Assembly (NCBI GenBank): GCA_964387025.1 | Contig: CAYLUZ010000004.1 | Span: 287,498-351,497, forward strand | Length of the DNA: 64,000 bases | DNA from: PNON01 sp964387025 | Lineage (GTDB): Bacteria > Chloroflexota > Anaerolineae > Anaerolineales > Anaerolineaceae | Reading direction: 5' to 3' | Part shown: positions 8,578-18,374 of the stretch, piece after piece | Layout of the letters: every line of letters starts with the position of its first letter | Numbering within the stretch: the first letter of the stretch is position 1 | Notes under the pieces: generated by a model | What the model saw: the letters and a program-made list of their open reading frames with translations, nothing else | Told to the model about the DNA's origin: nothing | Databases searched by the model: none | Translations under genes and position numbers: made by a program

Positions 8578-9927
8578 TTATTTGGCCAAATTAGATTGCA
8601 TGGATAATTTCAATACCAGCTTATTGATCTTTTTCAATTTCTCCACAACCTCAGGAGCTTCTTTTTGGGATTCGGCTTGGGTAATTAATCCGGGCAACAT
8701 TTGAGTGAATTCCTCAGAGATTATCCCTGGATTTTCCGCAAGGATTTTTTGCATTGTGGATTCATCTTCCGCTTCAAGTAATTTTTCAATGACTTCATAT
8801 TCCGGAGGAGGGGTGGAAGATTTCTGAATAATGTCAACAATTATTTGTAGTTTAGCTAATCTGGTTTGATCATTCTTCTGGTGAGCCAAATCCAATTGAT
8901 TCTTAAGCACTTCAATAAACAGCTCATTTATAATCGGCAAGACTTGTTCCATAACTTTGGGAATATCTGGCGATTGAATTATTTTCTCGATCAGTTGCTC
9001 CACTTGAGCTGCTTGTGCTTGCATTTCTTTATCAATCTCCTCTACCATTTTTAGGATTGAGTCACGGAGTGCTATTAACTTCTCTTTCTCATCCGGCTTA
9101 GCAGAATCGATACGATCCGCCAGGATTTGGAAAAAACTATAATCCATTCCTGAGCGAGTTAGTCGAACTAATGTGGCAACCCGGGTTTTGGAAGTGGTGG
9201 ATATAATAAGGTCCAGCAGTTTTTCTCGAGTAAAGCCAGTTTTACTTAATTCTTGCAGAGACTTGACAGCCTCTTCAGCCTCGGCAGCTTGCTTCTTCAT
9301 TTCCTGCCCTATTTCTGTGTTTTCAAGCAGTAACTTTTCAACTTGGACCAGTTGTTCCATACTTGTTTTATCCTGGCTAACTGACGCTGATTCCAGTATA
9401 CGGCTGAATAATGAAAAGAAATTATCGTCCACCAATTCTTTTTGATTCTCTAGAATGGCTAACCTATTCGATTCTGGTGAGGTCATCAACTGACGAATTA
9501 AAGCGATCTTTTTTTCCTGATTCTGGATCATCTCCTTGGTAATACCATCGCTTTCCAAAATCTTTTCGATCATAACCTGCATTGTAAACATGGTTTGTGG
9601 TCGCAATATGTATGCTTTTCTTTTTTCCAATGGAAGTTTATTCACAGCCTGATTGATCAAGGGACCTATCAATTTCTCCTGTTCATTTACAGGCAAACCA
9701 AGTTCTGGAGGGAAGAAAGTAAGAAGAAGTTCTTTCTCAGGATCATGATAAACCAACGGAGTGGAAAGAGTTCCCTGGAAACCACAATTAGGACAGTTTG
9801 CGACATTAAACTGACCTGAAAGTATTTTTTGTTTCGCCTGCGGGTCAATATTTGTGTCAAAAAGTTGATTTATATCTGCCATTATGGGTTGGTGGCAGCG
9901 TGGGCAGGAAGTACGTGTTTGAGGCAT
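8578..9927 (-). CDS. CpXC-domain protein with long helical C-terminus
   Basis: The first 110 residues hold two CPxC zinc-ribbon-like pairs, SCPRCHQPI near residue 8 and NCPNCGFQG near residue 45. This is the layout of the CpXC family, whose function is unknown. The remaining 340 residues are mainly charged amphipathic helix with many Glu/Lys/Gln and no membrane segment, suggesting a coiled or armadillo-like scaffold. The family is frequent in Chloroflexota and Firmicutes. It is monocistronic with a strong terminator. The start ATG is preceded by AGAGAG-type sequence only, so the ribosome binding site is modest. Confidence 0.82.
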   Translation of the reverse strand: MPQTRTSCPRCHQPIMADINQLFDTNIDPQAKQKILSGQFNVANCPNCGFQGTLSTPLVYHDPEKELLLTFFPPELGLPVNEQEKLIGPLINQAVNKLPLEKRKAYILRPQTMFTMQVMIEKILESDGITKEMIQNQEKKIALIRQLMTSPESNRLAILENQKELVDDNFFSLFSRILESASVSQDKTSMEQLVQVEKLLLENTEIGQEMKKQAAEAEEAVKSLQELSKTGFTREKLLDLIISTTSKTRVATLVRLTRSGMDYSFFQILADRIDSAKPDEKEKLIALRDSILKMVEEIDKEMQAQAAQVEQLIEKIIQSPDIPKVMEQVLPIINELFIEVLKNQLDLAHQKNDQTRLAKLQIIVDIIQKSSTPPPEYEVIEKLLEAEDESTMQKILAENPGIISEEFTQMLPGLITQAESQKEAPEVVEKLKKINKLVLKLSMQSNLAK

Positions 9928-9998
9928 ATTATTCTCTCTTTGGTTTTTTTATGATGGATTATACCACTTGGAATTTTTCACAAAAATACATTGAATAA

Positions 9999-11555
9999 TT
10001 ATCGCGGTAAGGAAAAACTGATCTGTGCTCCTTGGTTTTCATCTCTTTTTTCTATCCAAATCCGGCCACCATGCGCTTCTACGATTGAGCGGGCAAGATA
10101 CAATCCTAATCCTGCACCTTTAGTATTTCTTGCAGCTTCTGGAGATCGATAAAAACGATCAAATATATGGGGGATATCATTTGTTTTTATTCCAGGACCG
10201 TCATCACATACACTAATAATTACTTCATCCGATAGGATCCTACCGCTAACCTGGATAGCGCCATCAGGTGCATATTTTATCGAGTTCGTGATCAGGTTGC
10301 TGAGGACTTGCTGAAGACGTTGTTCATCTGCAAGAACAATTGGGAAATTATCGGGGAAGTCATATGTTATTTTATGCATACTGGTCTGATTTTCCAACCT
10401 GTTTATTAGTCGTTTCACCATATCAGGAATGGAAATATCAGACTTTTTCAAGGTTAAAGCACCGGATTGCAACCTGGTAGAATCCAGAAGATCCTCTATC
10501 AGCCCAGTTAAGCGATCAGCTTCTTCCTCGATCACAGCCAAACTATCATCCACGACCTCGCTGTCCCATTCAGCATCTTTCCTGCGTAATGTTCCAACAT
10601 AACCTTTGATCAAGGCTACTGGGGTTTTTAGTTCATGGCTAATGATTGAAATAAACGTACTTTTTAATTCATCTGCATCACGAAAACGGGTAATATCACG
10701 TATAGTTGCGATGATATTTAGTAATCCACCATCTGAGTTGAGCAGGGGAGCGTATGTGATTCCTATAGGAAGTGGAGGGTAAGGATCAGGTCTTATCAGG
10801 TCTCCTTCAACATATAGATACGCCTTTTTGCTTAATGGCCAACCACCTTCAACAGCTTTTTCCAGTGTAATACCTTGCGGAGGTTTAGCCCAATGGACAA
10901 TTATTTCATGCTCCTTGTTAGTTACATCTTCAACTGTTCTCTGAGAAAGCGCTGCGAATGAAGGATTACATCTCGAAATAGTTAATTTTGGGGTAAGTAT
11001 CAGGATTCCATCTGCAGCTGAATCCAGAAGGCCATCCATTCTATGTTTCTCTTCTATAACCTGGCGATACAATTGAGCATTGGCAACAGCTACCGCGGCT
11101 TGATCAGCAAAACTCTTCAACAAAATTCGATCGTTACTCGAAAATATCCCCATATAGCTGCGAAATATAAAAATTACCCCGATAACCTGTCCTCGGGCCA
11201 CAAGGGGTATTCCAACACCTGTGAGTAATCCGAAGCTTGCCAGGCTAATGATCTGATTAATGATCCGGCTGATTGCAGGAACTTCTGATGATTCAGGATC
11301 CTCTTGATCAGGTAACTGTTTGAGTAACGGTTCAAGAAACCGAATTAATGGTACTCCAAGACCATCAGCAACGGCCAGCCGCCATCCTGCATGGACATCC
11401 CTCAATGCGATAACACCCGCCTGTCCGGCGAGCATTTCCAGTGAGATCTTTAATATTCTGCCAAGGACCTTATCAAGGTCCAGTTCCTCTGTGAGGGCTC
11501 TTGCGATTTCAAGCAGGTAATCCCGTTGGCGAACGCGAAAATCAGGTAACATCAT
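9999..11555 (-). CDS. GAF-PAS sensor histidine kinase
   Basis: The frame is open up to 11696, but I place the start at the paired ATGs at 11555/11552. The longer N-terminus would be translated entirely inside the preceding aminotransferase gene and has no domain. Numbered from 11555: GAF domain about 20-165, PAS about 175-290, HisKA with phospho-histidine in SHELKTPV (near residue 307), and HATPase with NLITNSIKYA, DDGPGI and GAGLGLYLA. No membrane segments are present, so it is a soluble kinase that probably senses a small ligand or redox state. No response regulator is adjacent. Its start overlaps the aminotransferase stop by 14 bases, which implies translational coupling. Confidence 0.88.
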   Translation of the reverse strand: MMLPDFRVRQRDYLLEIARALTEELDLDKVLGRILKISLEMLAGQAGVIALRDVHAGWRLAVADGLGVPLIRFLEPLLKQLPDQEDPESSEVPAISRIINQIISLASFGLLTGVGIPLVARGQVIGVIFIFRSYMGIFSSNDRILLKSFADQAAVAVANAQLYRQVIEEKHRMDGLLDSAADGILILTPKLTISRCNPSFAALSQRTVEDVTNKEHEIIVHWAKPPQGITLEKAVEGGWPLSKKAYLYVEGDLIRPDPYPPLPIGITYAPLLNSDGGLLNIIATIRDITRFRDADELKSTFISIISHELKTPVALIKGYVGTLRRKDAEWDSEVVDDSLAVIEEEADRLTGLIEDLLDSTRLQSGALTLKKSDISIPDMVKRLINRLENQTSMHKITYDFPDNFPIVLADEQRLQQVLSNLITNSIKYAPDGAIQVSGRILSDEVIISVCDDGPGIKTNDIPHIFDRFYRSPEAARNTKGAGLGLYLARSIVEAHGGRIWIEKRDENQGAQISFSLPR

Positions 11556-12876
11556 GTTGTTTATTGTTTTCTGCGATGCGAATGGATTCATCCAAAATGG
11601 CAAGACCTTGATCCACCTCACTACGGGTAATGCATAGAGGTGGGGAGATACGAATAACACTCTTACCACAACCAAGTAATAATAATCCCCGTTCAAAAGC
11701 GAGGTCTACAATTTGATCCCTCAATTTTGGAGCAGCCTGCTTTTTAACCGGATCGCCTACAAATTCTATTCCGATCATTAATCCAATGCCACGGACCTGG
11801 CCAATACTGGGATGGCGGGTCGCTATTTCACTTAATGCATCCTGCGTATAACTTCCAACTTCGGCAGCATTATTCATCATTCCACCTTCTAATAAGTCCA
11901 AAGTGGCTAAGGCAGCTGCACATGAAATCGGATTTCCTCCATAAGTATTTCCATGCGAACCTTTTGGCCAATCCACGATACTTTTTCTGGCGACCATTGC
12001 ACCCAAGGGCATTCCAGAGGCAATTCCTTTGGCAGTACAAATAATATCTGGTTCTACTCCGAAGTTTTCAATAGACCACCATTTACCGGTTCTGCCAACC
12101 CCTGCCTGGACTTCATCAGCGATCATGAGAATATCATATCTGTCACACAATTTCCTTAACGCAGGGAAAAAACCTGGTGGGGGTACTATATAACCACCCT
12201 CACCCTGGATGGGTTCAAGGAGAATTCCGGCAACATCATCAGCTGGTACTATACGTCCAAGAATTTGTTCTTCAATATACCTGACAACCGTTTCTCCGTA
12301 GTCTTCCCCGGGTTCCGATTGCAGGATTGGATGATAAGGATCAGGAAATGGAGCATGAACTACCCCACTCATCATGGGATAAAAACCGCGGTGGTAGGAA
12401 GATTTACTTGCAGTAAATGTTACAGCACCCATCGTACGACCATGGAATCCGCCAAGGAAGCCAATGAATTCGGTTCTTTCAGTAGTATATCTGGCAAGTT
12501 TAATCGCTGCTTCTACACTCTCTGTTCCAGAGTTGGTCATGAAGGATATCGCTGGTTCATCAAACGGAGAAATTTGATTTAGTTTCTCGCCCAATTCCAC
12601 CCATTTCTGGTGATAAAAATCTGACGAAATGTGAATGAATTTTTCTGCCTGTTCTTGAATTGCTCTAACAACTTTTGGATGGCTGTGACCTGTTGATGTT
12701 ACTGCTATCCCCGCTGCAAAATCCAGAAACCGATTGCCATCTACGTCCCACACTTCTGACCCTAATCCATGATCCATTACAAATGGATAACCCCTTGGGT
12801 AAGAAGGAGAAATGACAGCTTGGTCGCGCTCCACCAGTGCGCGGGCCTTTGGCCCTGGTAAGTTCAACGTTTCCAT
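11542..12876 (-). CDS. Class III PLP-dependent aminotransferase (acetylornithine/GABA type)
   Basis: A 444-residue fold-type I aminotransferase. PLP-site motifs are NSGTESVEAAIKLAR, the acidic IADEVQAGVGRTG and the Schiff-base lysine in TAKGIASGMPLGAM. The family moves an omega-amino group from GABA, ornithine or acetylornithine to 2-oxoglutarate. This branch, with an extended N-terminus, resembles GabT/archaeal acetylornithine-type or amino-acid racemase-like enzymes; sequence alone does not settle the substrate. The ATG at 12876 has a clear GGAGG site. The gene is the first of a two-gene unit with the soluble histidine kinase, an unusual pairing. Confidence 0.88.
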   Translation of the reverse strand: METLNLPGPKARALVERDQAVISPSYPRGYPFVMDHGLGSEVWDVDGNRFLDFAAGIAVTSTGHSHPKVVRAIQEQAEKFIHISSDFYHQKWVELGEKLNQISPFDEPAISFMTNSGTESVEAAIKLARYTTERTEFIGFLGGFHGRTMGAVTFTASKSSYHRGFYPMMSGVVHAPFPDPYHPILQSEPGEDYGETVVRYIEEQILGRIVPADDVAGILLEPIQGEGGYIVPPPGFFPALRKLCDRYDILMIADEVQAGVGRTGKWWSIENFGVEPDIICTAKGIASGMPLGAMVARKSIVDWPKGSHGNTYGGNPISCAAALATLDLLEGGMMNNAAEVGSYTQDALSEIATRHPSIGQVRGIGLMIGIEFVGDPVKKQAAPKLRDQIVDLAFERGLLLLGCGKSVIRISPPLCITRSEVDQGLAILDESIRIAENNKQHDVT

Positions 12877-13093
12877 TCAATTTCCTCCGGAATTTGCGAA
12901 TATGAAATAAATAATATTCCCTTAATATCTTCAATTTTCACTATAAAATTATATCATTGTATTACCCTGGTCTTTGTTTATCACTTATTCATCTGATTAA
13001 TCATCATTGTGGCGAATATATGTCATATCCAACTTGCGCCTTTTAGGAAGTGAGGGTATTCTAGCTATATTGCATATTGAAAAAGAGGTAATT

Positions 13094-14137
13094 GTGTATC
13101 TAGAAAACTACGATCCCATATCAATGCTAGTGACAAAACAAACCTTGGTAAAACATTCACGGTTTCCGGTAATTGATGCTCATAACCATTTAGATGACGA
13201 ATTTGGTGGTGGATGGATCCATAAACCAATTAAAGAAATTCTTCAGGCGATGGATGAAGTTAATGTCCGAATGGTGGTAGATCTGGACGGAGGCTGGGGA
13301 GAAAAAATCCTTCAAAACCATCTGGAAGTATTAAAAAGTACGTTAATGGAAAGAATTCAAGTCTTTGGTGGAATAAATTGGGAAGGGTGGAAAACTTATG
13401 GGAATCGATTTCCTGATTGGGCCGCTAAGAGAATGCGTGAACAAGCCAAATGGGGGGCGACTGGCTTGAAAATTTGGAAAGATCTGGGCTCGAAAGTAAG
13501 GGATCAAAATGATCTATTGGTTGATGTCAATGATAAAAGGTTAGATTTAATATGGCTGACAGCAGCGGAACTGCAATGGCCAGTGATGATCCATGTAGGT
13601 GATCCAGCAGCATTTTTTGAACCTGTGGACAATAAGAATGAGCGATGGGAAGAATTAATCACTAAACCGGAGTGGCATATTCCCAGCCCTCCCTTTCCTC
13701 CGCTTATAAAAATATTAGATAGTTTTTCATCCATGGTGAGAAGAAACAGGAAAACAACTTTCATTGGGGCGCACGTTGGTTGCTATGCTGAAAACCTGGC
13801 TTGGGTTGGAACGATGTTAGATAATAATCCGAATTATTATATCGATGTTTCCGCCAGGATAGGTGAGTTGGGTAGGCAGCCATATTCATCCAGAAGGTTT
13901 TTCCACAAATATGCCAACCGGATCCTTTTCGGATTAGATTACGGGATTGATAAATCCTCATATCAAATTGCATACCGATTTCTTGAAACTGATGATGAAT
14001 ATTTTAATTATTCCTCATCCAGTATCCCCACCCAGGGAAGATGGGCTATATATGGAATTGGATTACCGGACGAAGTTTTACGTAAGGTGTATTACGAGAA
14101 CGCTTGCCGGGTTCTAAATATTCCAATCCCTGATTGA
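13094..14137 (+). CDS. Amidohydrolase-superfamily protein
   Basis: A TIM-barrel metal-dependent hydrolase of the amidohydrolase-2 type. N-terminal metal ligands are in DAHNHLDDEF, with further ligands in MIHVGDP, GAHVGC and the aspartate of LFGLDYG. The frame is open from 13007 (TTG), but I choose GTG at 13094 because AGAGG at 13084-13088 is correctly spaced and the DAHNHL motif then lies near the N-terminus as usual. That gives 347 residues. The substrate is unknown; related enzymes decarboxylate or hydrolyse aromatic or lactone compounds. The MFS transporter 25 bases downstream may handle the same compound. Confidence 0.83.
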   Translation: MYLENYDPISMLVTKQTLVKHSRFPVIDAHNHLDDEFGGGWIHKPIKEILQAMDEVNVRMVVDLDGGWGEKILQNHLEVLKSTLMERIQVFGGINWEGWKTYGNRFPDWAAKRMREQAKWGATGLKIWKDLGSKVRDQNDLLVDVNDKRLDLIWLTAAELQWPVMIHVGDPAAFFEPVDNKNERWEELITKPEWHIPSPPFPPLIKILDSFSSMVRRNRKTTFIGAHVGCYAENLAWVGTMLDNNPNYYIDVSARIGELGRQPYSSRRFFHKYANRILFGLDYGIDKSSYQIAYRFLETDDEYFNYSSSSIPTQGRWAIYGIGLPDEVLRKVYYENACRVLNIPIPD

Positions 14138-14162
14138 AAAAAGAATAGATTACTAGAATTGG

Positions 14163-15464
14163 ATGTTTGCTGTAGCGATAATGAAACCAATCATAAAACC
14201 TGACTTAATAATTGCCGCTATTGGTATCAGCTTAATTTTTGCGCTTGCTGGCGATTTGACATTATATGCCGTTCTTCCTGTCGTTGCTGTGACAGAAGGT
14301 ATCCATCTGGCAAATATTGGCTTACTTCTAAGCGCTAACAGGTTTATCCGATTTATCAGCAATCCGGTGGTTGGATATCTCCTCAATTCACGCCGAAGGA
14401 AAAATTTCCTGGTTGGGGGTTTACTACTGGGAGCAACGACGACCCTTCTATACCAATATTACGACAATTTCTGGATATTTCTAACTGGTAGAATTCTTTG
14501 GGGAGTTGCTTTTTCTCTATCCTATATCACTGCCTATTCAATGGTGATGGATATCACAGAAAACCACCGGCGTGGGCATGGATCTGGTTTGCTTCAGACA
14601 TATTATCTTATCGGATTGGCAGTCACACCATTTTTGGGTGCTTTGCTCAATAATTGGTTCGGTTTTCAAATAACAATGTTGATTTGCTCAATACTAGGTT
14701 TTTTTGGTGCGTTGGAAGCGTGGATATTTGTCCCAGAAACTTTACCTAAAGTTATTCCAATTGATGAAACTCAACAACAAGATCTTCCTTTACAAACAAA
14801 TATGCCATTTGATCTATTAGGTGTAATTAAAGAATTAAGAAAATTTGATATAGTATCCGGAAACCTGATCTATGGACTTACCTTCTTTGTCGGTGAAGGT
14901 ATCTTGTTATCAACGATCACGTATTATTTCATATATGAATATGGTGCAACAGTAGATCTAGGCTTAATATTAATTCCAGCCGCAACCGCGGGAGGAATAA
15001 TCCTTGGATTACGAGCTGCCGCTTCAGCTTTTTTTGCGCCACTGGTTGGAAAAGCCTCCGATAATTCATCAAATCGATGGGCGATAATAGCCCTTGGCGC
15101 ACTGGCAGGAATCATTGGATTGATTATCATTATCAATATCAAATCACCGTTTATTTTCATTCTCGGCACAATCATTTTTGCTATTAATGGAGCAGTCATC
15201 CAATCAGTAATTCCAGCAATTTTAATTGATAGTCAAAAAAATGGCCGGGCTTCTTTTGTGCTAGGGATGATGGCTACATCAGCGGATATAGGTCTTGCAT
15301 TAGCACCAATGGTTAGTTATGCAATATTAGAGAACTATCCGATCTCCACTCTTTACTATGGCGGGGTGTTTATTTTGGCAGTTAGCTTAATCTTTGCTGT
15401 AAATGCCAGCATCAGGAAAACCTTAAGAAATAAAGAGGATTTTTCCAGTCAATTGCAAAGTTAA
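14163..15464 (+). CDS. MFS transporter
   Basis: A 433-residue major facilitator with twelve predicted membrane helices and a hydrophilic central loop near residues 190-225 (between helices 6 and 7). The first inter-helix loop (SNPVVGYLLNSRRRKNF) resembles the MFS GxLaDrxGrr signature. It is probably an exporter by resemblance to drug-efflux MFS proteins, but the substrate is not readable from sequence. It is likely co-transcribed with the amidohydrolase. There is no strong ribosome binding site; ATG at 14181 is an alternative start. Convergent with the MATE gene. Confidence 0.85.
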   Translation: MFAVAIMKPIIKPDLIIAAIGISLIFALAGDLTLYAVLPVVAVTEGIHLANIGLLLSANRFIRFISNPVVGYLLNSRRRKNFLVGGLLLGATTTLLYQYYDNFWIFLTGRILWGVAFSLSYITAYSMVMDITENHRRGHGSGLLQTYYLIGLAVTPFLGALLNNWFGFQITMLICSILGFFGALEAWIFVPETLPKVIPIDETQQQDLPLQTNMPFDLLGVIKELRKFDIVSGNLIYGLTFFVGEGILLSTITYYFIYEYGATVDLGLILIPAATAGGIILGLRAAASAFFAPLVGKASDNSSNRWAIIALGALAGIIGLIIIINIKSPFIFILGTIIFAINGAVIQSVIPAILIDSQKNGRASFVLGMMATSADIGLALAPMVSYAILENYPISTLYYGGVFILAVSLIFAVNASIRKTLRNKEDFSSQLQS

Positions 15465-15501
15465 TTCCTTAAAAAGATAATGATGACCTAGCTCAGATAA
15501 A

Positions 15502-16857
15502 TTATGCGATCTGGTGCGTGAGGTGATGCACCCATTTTTTTGAGTGGAACCTGTTATAAAGGAGTACCAACTTTAATACTTCTTCTAATGCCACTGCTAT
15601 GACCACCCAAAACACCTGAAGATGCAAAAGATTGGCGGCGACATACGCCGCAGGAACCCCGTATAACCACATTGTTGCAAATTCAACGAATAATCCAAAC
15701 CTGGTATCTCCACCGGCCCTAATAATTCCAATGAAAATAACCATATTGGTAGATTTTGCCAAAATGGAAATGGAAAGGATTGTCAGAATCAGGTGTGCGT
15801 AACTTCTGGATACCTCCGATATTTTATATATTTCCAAAATCCAACCTTTGTTTAGCAGGATTAAGATGCCCATTGTAACGGCTGTAACACAACTGATATA
15901 TAAGATCTTTTTTCCATAGTTGAAAGCTTCTTCCAACTCCCCCGCACCAATTCGCTTCCCGATCATAATCGCACAGGCATTACCAAGTCCAATAAATGGA
16001 ACAAAAGCTAAATTCTCTATGGTTGAAGAAATATTGATGGCCGTAATTGATGAAGTACCAATATGGGCATAGATGGATGCATAAACTGAAATTCCAACCG
16101 ACCAGATAAGTTCGTTAATTGTCACAGGCAAAACTGTAGTTAAAAATCGCTTGATAAATTCGGTCTTGATCGGAAACACGATAGCTGGTTTGATGATCAC
16201 ACTGGATGAAAAGATTCGGGTAATCACAATTATTAAGATCAGTTCAAATATCCTTGCAGTTGAGTTTGCGATCGCTGCGCCGTTTATTCCTAAAGCAGGC
16301 AATCCAAGCTTACCGAATATCAATATATAACCTAGTAATGTATTGAAAGAGAGTATTGCACCACCCACAAACATTGGGATCTTTACATTTTCTGTACTGC
16401 GGAGAACGGCATAAATTGCATAACTTAATCCCGTAAACACAAAACCGATGGAGTACAACCTTAAGAAGTGGCTGCCCAGTTGGATCACATTGGGATCCCT
16501 GCTAAAAAGACCAAGAATGAATTGAGGAGCAATCTGTGAGATCAATGTAAAAATGAAACCGAGTGCAAAATTTGCTATTAAGTTAAGACTGAGCACTTTC
16601 TGGATACTTTCAGCATCATTTTTTCCCCAGAATTGGGCGATAAAGATCGCTGAACCACTTGTCATTCCAAAATAGACTAAAGTTAAAATAAAATACACTT
16701 GTGTCGCCAAACCAACAGCCGCAACTGAATTGTCTCCTAATTGGCCAACAAGCATCAAATCTACCATACCCAATCCAGCAGAAAAAAGCTGTTGGATCAT
16801 GATCGGGATAGAGAGCCTAATAAGCGTCTTAAAGAATGAATTATTACTGTTTTCCAT
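15502..16857 (-). CDS. MATE-family efflux transporter
   Basis: A 451-residue protein with twelve hydrophobic helices in two related halves. It has the MATE N-terminal pattern (LSIPIMIQQLFSAGLGMVDL, then VGLATQVYF) and the loop-2 motif FIAQFWGKND. MATE proteins export cationic drugs or metabolites using a sodium or proton gradient. Length and topology are complete. It is divergent from the AIM24-like gene, with 127 bases between the starts, and convergent with the MFS gene. Confidence 0.9.
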   Translation of the reverse strand: MENSNNSFFKTLIRLSIPIMIQQLFSAGLGMVDLMLVGQLGDNSVAAVGLATQVYFILTLVYFGMTSGSAIFIAQFWGKNDAESIQKVLSLNLIANFALGFIFTLISQIAPQFILGLFSRDPNVIQLGSHFLRLYSIGFVFTGLSYAIYAVLRSTENVKIPMFVGGAILSFNTLLGYILIFGKLGLPALGINGAAIANSTARIFELILIIVITRIFSSSVIIKPAIVFPIKTEFIKRFLTTVLPVTINELIWSVGISVYASIYAHIGTSSITAINISSTIENLAFVPFIGLGNACAIMIGKRIGAGELEEAFNYGKKILYISCVTAVTMGILILLNKGWILEIYKISEVSRSYAHLILTILSISILAKSTNMVIFIGIIRAGGDTRFGLFVEFATMWLYGVPAAYVAANLLHLQVFWVVIAVALEEVLKLVLLYNRFHSKKWVHHLTHQIA

Positions 16858-16984
16858 ATAGATATGGATTATACCTGAATGTATACGGAACCTTTCCTTA
16901 GCATATTGAAAATGTAGATAGATTATGTATCATAGAAGATATAAATAATTATTCGAAAACCATTTGATTTTTTAAGGAGGAAAG

Positions 16985-17665
16985 ATGAAAACTGATATCT
17001 TATATCGACCAGCTTATTCACTAGCTGTTGTTAATTTGGAAGCGAACGAATCAATCCGGGCAGAAAGCGGAGCAATGGTAAGCATGTCTGCGGATCTGAT
17101 AATGGAGACGAAAGCACAAGGCGGAATTCTTAAGTCCCTTGCAAGGGCTGCGTTGGGTGGTGAAAGCTTCTTTATGAACACTTTCACTGCATCACCAAGT
17201 GGAGGGATGATCACTCTTGCTCCATCTTTACCTGGCGATGTAGTTGAAATAAACCTGTCCAATCAATCCATTTTTGTGCAATCCGGATCATATTTAGCCT
17301 CATCAACTGGAATTACTGTAGACACCAGCTGGGGAGGGGCAAAAACATTTTTCGCACGTGAAGGGTTGATCTTGTTAAAGGTTAGCGGATCTGGTAAAGT
17401 AATTATTTCCAGCTATGGAGCCATCCACGAAGTTAATTTGGCCGTTGGCGAAAAGTATGTTGTGGACACTGGCCACCTTGTAACATTTGAATCAACCATG
17501 AATTTTGCTGTTCGGAAAGTTGCAGGTTGGAAAAGCACAATTTTTGGTGGAGAAGGGTTGGTGGTTGAACTAACTGGTCCGGGTAATCTTACACTGCAAA
17601 CCAGGAGCCAGGATGCATTCATTAATTGGCTCATACCAAAACTACCAAAACAATCCAACAGTTAA
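16985..17665 (+). CDS. AIM24/TIGR00266-family protein
   Basis: A 226-residue beta-rich, glycine-rich protein matching the AIM24 (TIGR00266) family: ESGAMVSMSADLIMETKAQGG near the start, then GGESFFMNTFTA and a C-terminal VELTGPGNLTLQTRS. The fold is a trimeric beta-helix barrel like TRAP-type tryptophan RNA-binding proteins. The bacterial function is unknown; the mitochondrial relative affects inner-membrane organisation. No signal peptide. A strong AAGGAGGAAAG ribosome binding site fixes the start. Monocistronic. Confidence 0.88.
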   Translation: MKTDILYRPAYSLAVVNLEANESIRAESGAMVSMSADLIMETKAQGGILKSLARAALGGESFFMNTFTASPSGGMITLAPSLPGDVVEINLSNQSIFVQSGSYLASSTGITVDTSWGGAKTFFAREGLILLKVSGSGKVIISSYGAIHEVNLAVGEKYVVDTGHLVTFESTMNFAVRKVAGWKSTIFGGEGLVVELTGPGNLTLQTRSQDAFINWLIPKLPKQSNS

Positions 17666-17925
17666 TTACTATTGAGAACCCGATCAAGATAATACAGTAA
17701 GTACTAACTTGGTTTCTTAGCGGTTATTATTTGTGGTTGTTAAATATTACCCCAAAATATAAAATTTCTCCGGGTGTGATCCATGACTCCTTGAATGTTG
17801 GAGTTTGAAAAAAAGGAGTAACTTTACTAATTGTTGTACAATAAAGTCTACTAAATGATGATTTAAGTAAATCTTTAGTTGATTTAAGCATGAAACCAAT
17901 ATATTATTAATGCACAAAGGGTTTT

Positions 17926-18306
17926 ATGGAAAATCGAAAATTGTATATTCAAATCTTGGTTGTATCTATACTATGTATCGCCCTGGTTGCACTGGCGGTA
18001 ACATTCAGGGTATTCACTCCCCCTAAAACCTCACACAGGATCACATTCAGGGTCGAATCATCTGGTGGAATTGCATATATCACCTACAAAGATAACCGGA
18101 ATCTTCAGAAAGAAAAAATACAAGTATCGACTCCATGGGAAAAGAATTGGGACAACCCGTCTGGGGCAGAAGTTTATGTGACAGCTGGTAATCCCACTCA
18201 AATGGGATCTATTAAGTGTATCCTCAAGATAGATGGAAAAATATGGAAGAGTGACACAGCTTCAGGCCAGGATAATTCTGTCGTCTGTGCAGGGATTGTA
18301 CGATAA
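17926..18306 (+). CDS. Small membrane-anchored protein, MmpS-like fold
   Basis: A 126-residue protein with one N-terminal membrane helix (about residues 8-29) followed by an exported beta domain. The spacing of an ITY strand, a polar stretch, the STPWEKNW segment and two cysteines (CILKIDG and VVCAG) resembles the MmpS-type small transport-accessory domain. That resemblance is by eye and tentative. The 260 bases upstream hold only AT-rich sequence. AAAGGG precedes the ATG. No RND transporter is adjacent, so a transport role is not supported by context. Confidence 0.65.
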   Translation: MENRKLYIQILVVSILCIALVALAVTFRVFTPPKTSHRITFRVESSGGIAYITYKDNRNLQKEKIQVSTPWEKNWDNPSGAEVYVTAGNPTQMGSIKCILKIDGKIWKSDTASGQDNSVVCAGIVR

Positions 18307-18324
18307 TATGTCAAAAATACAAAC

Positions 18325-18374
18325 ATGAATATTTACTGCCAGATAATGATCAAAGTGGGATAGTAAGTATTCAT
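18325..18374. terminator. Inverted repeat between convergent genes
   Basis: ATGAATATTTACT (18325-18337) pairs with AGTAAGTATTCAT (18362-18374) over 13 positions with one G-T pair, around a 24-base loop. It fills the gap between the MmpS-like gene and the HD-GYP gene that ends at 18375, a position suited to a bidirectional terminator. The stem is AT-rich and the loop is long, so confidence is limited. Confidence 0.4.

Noticed and set aside
11556..11696. N-terminal extension of the GAF-PAS kinase
   Set aside because: Entirely within the aminotransferase coding sequence and lacks any domain; ATGATG at the aminotransferase stop is the better start.
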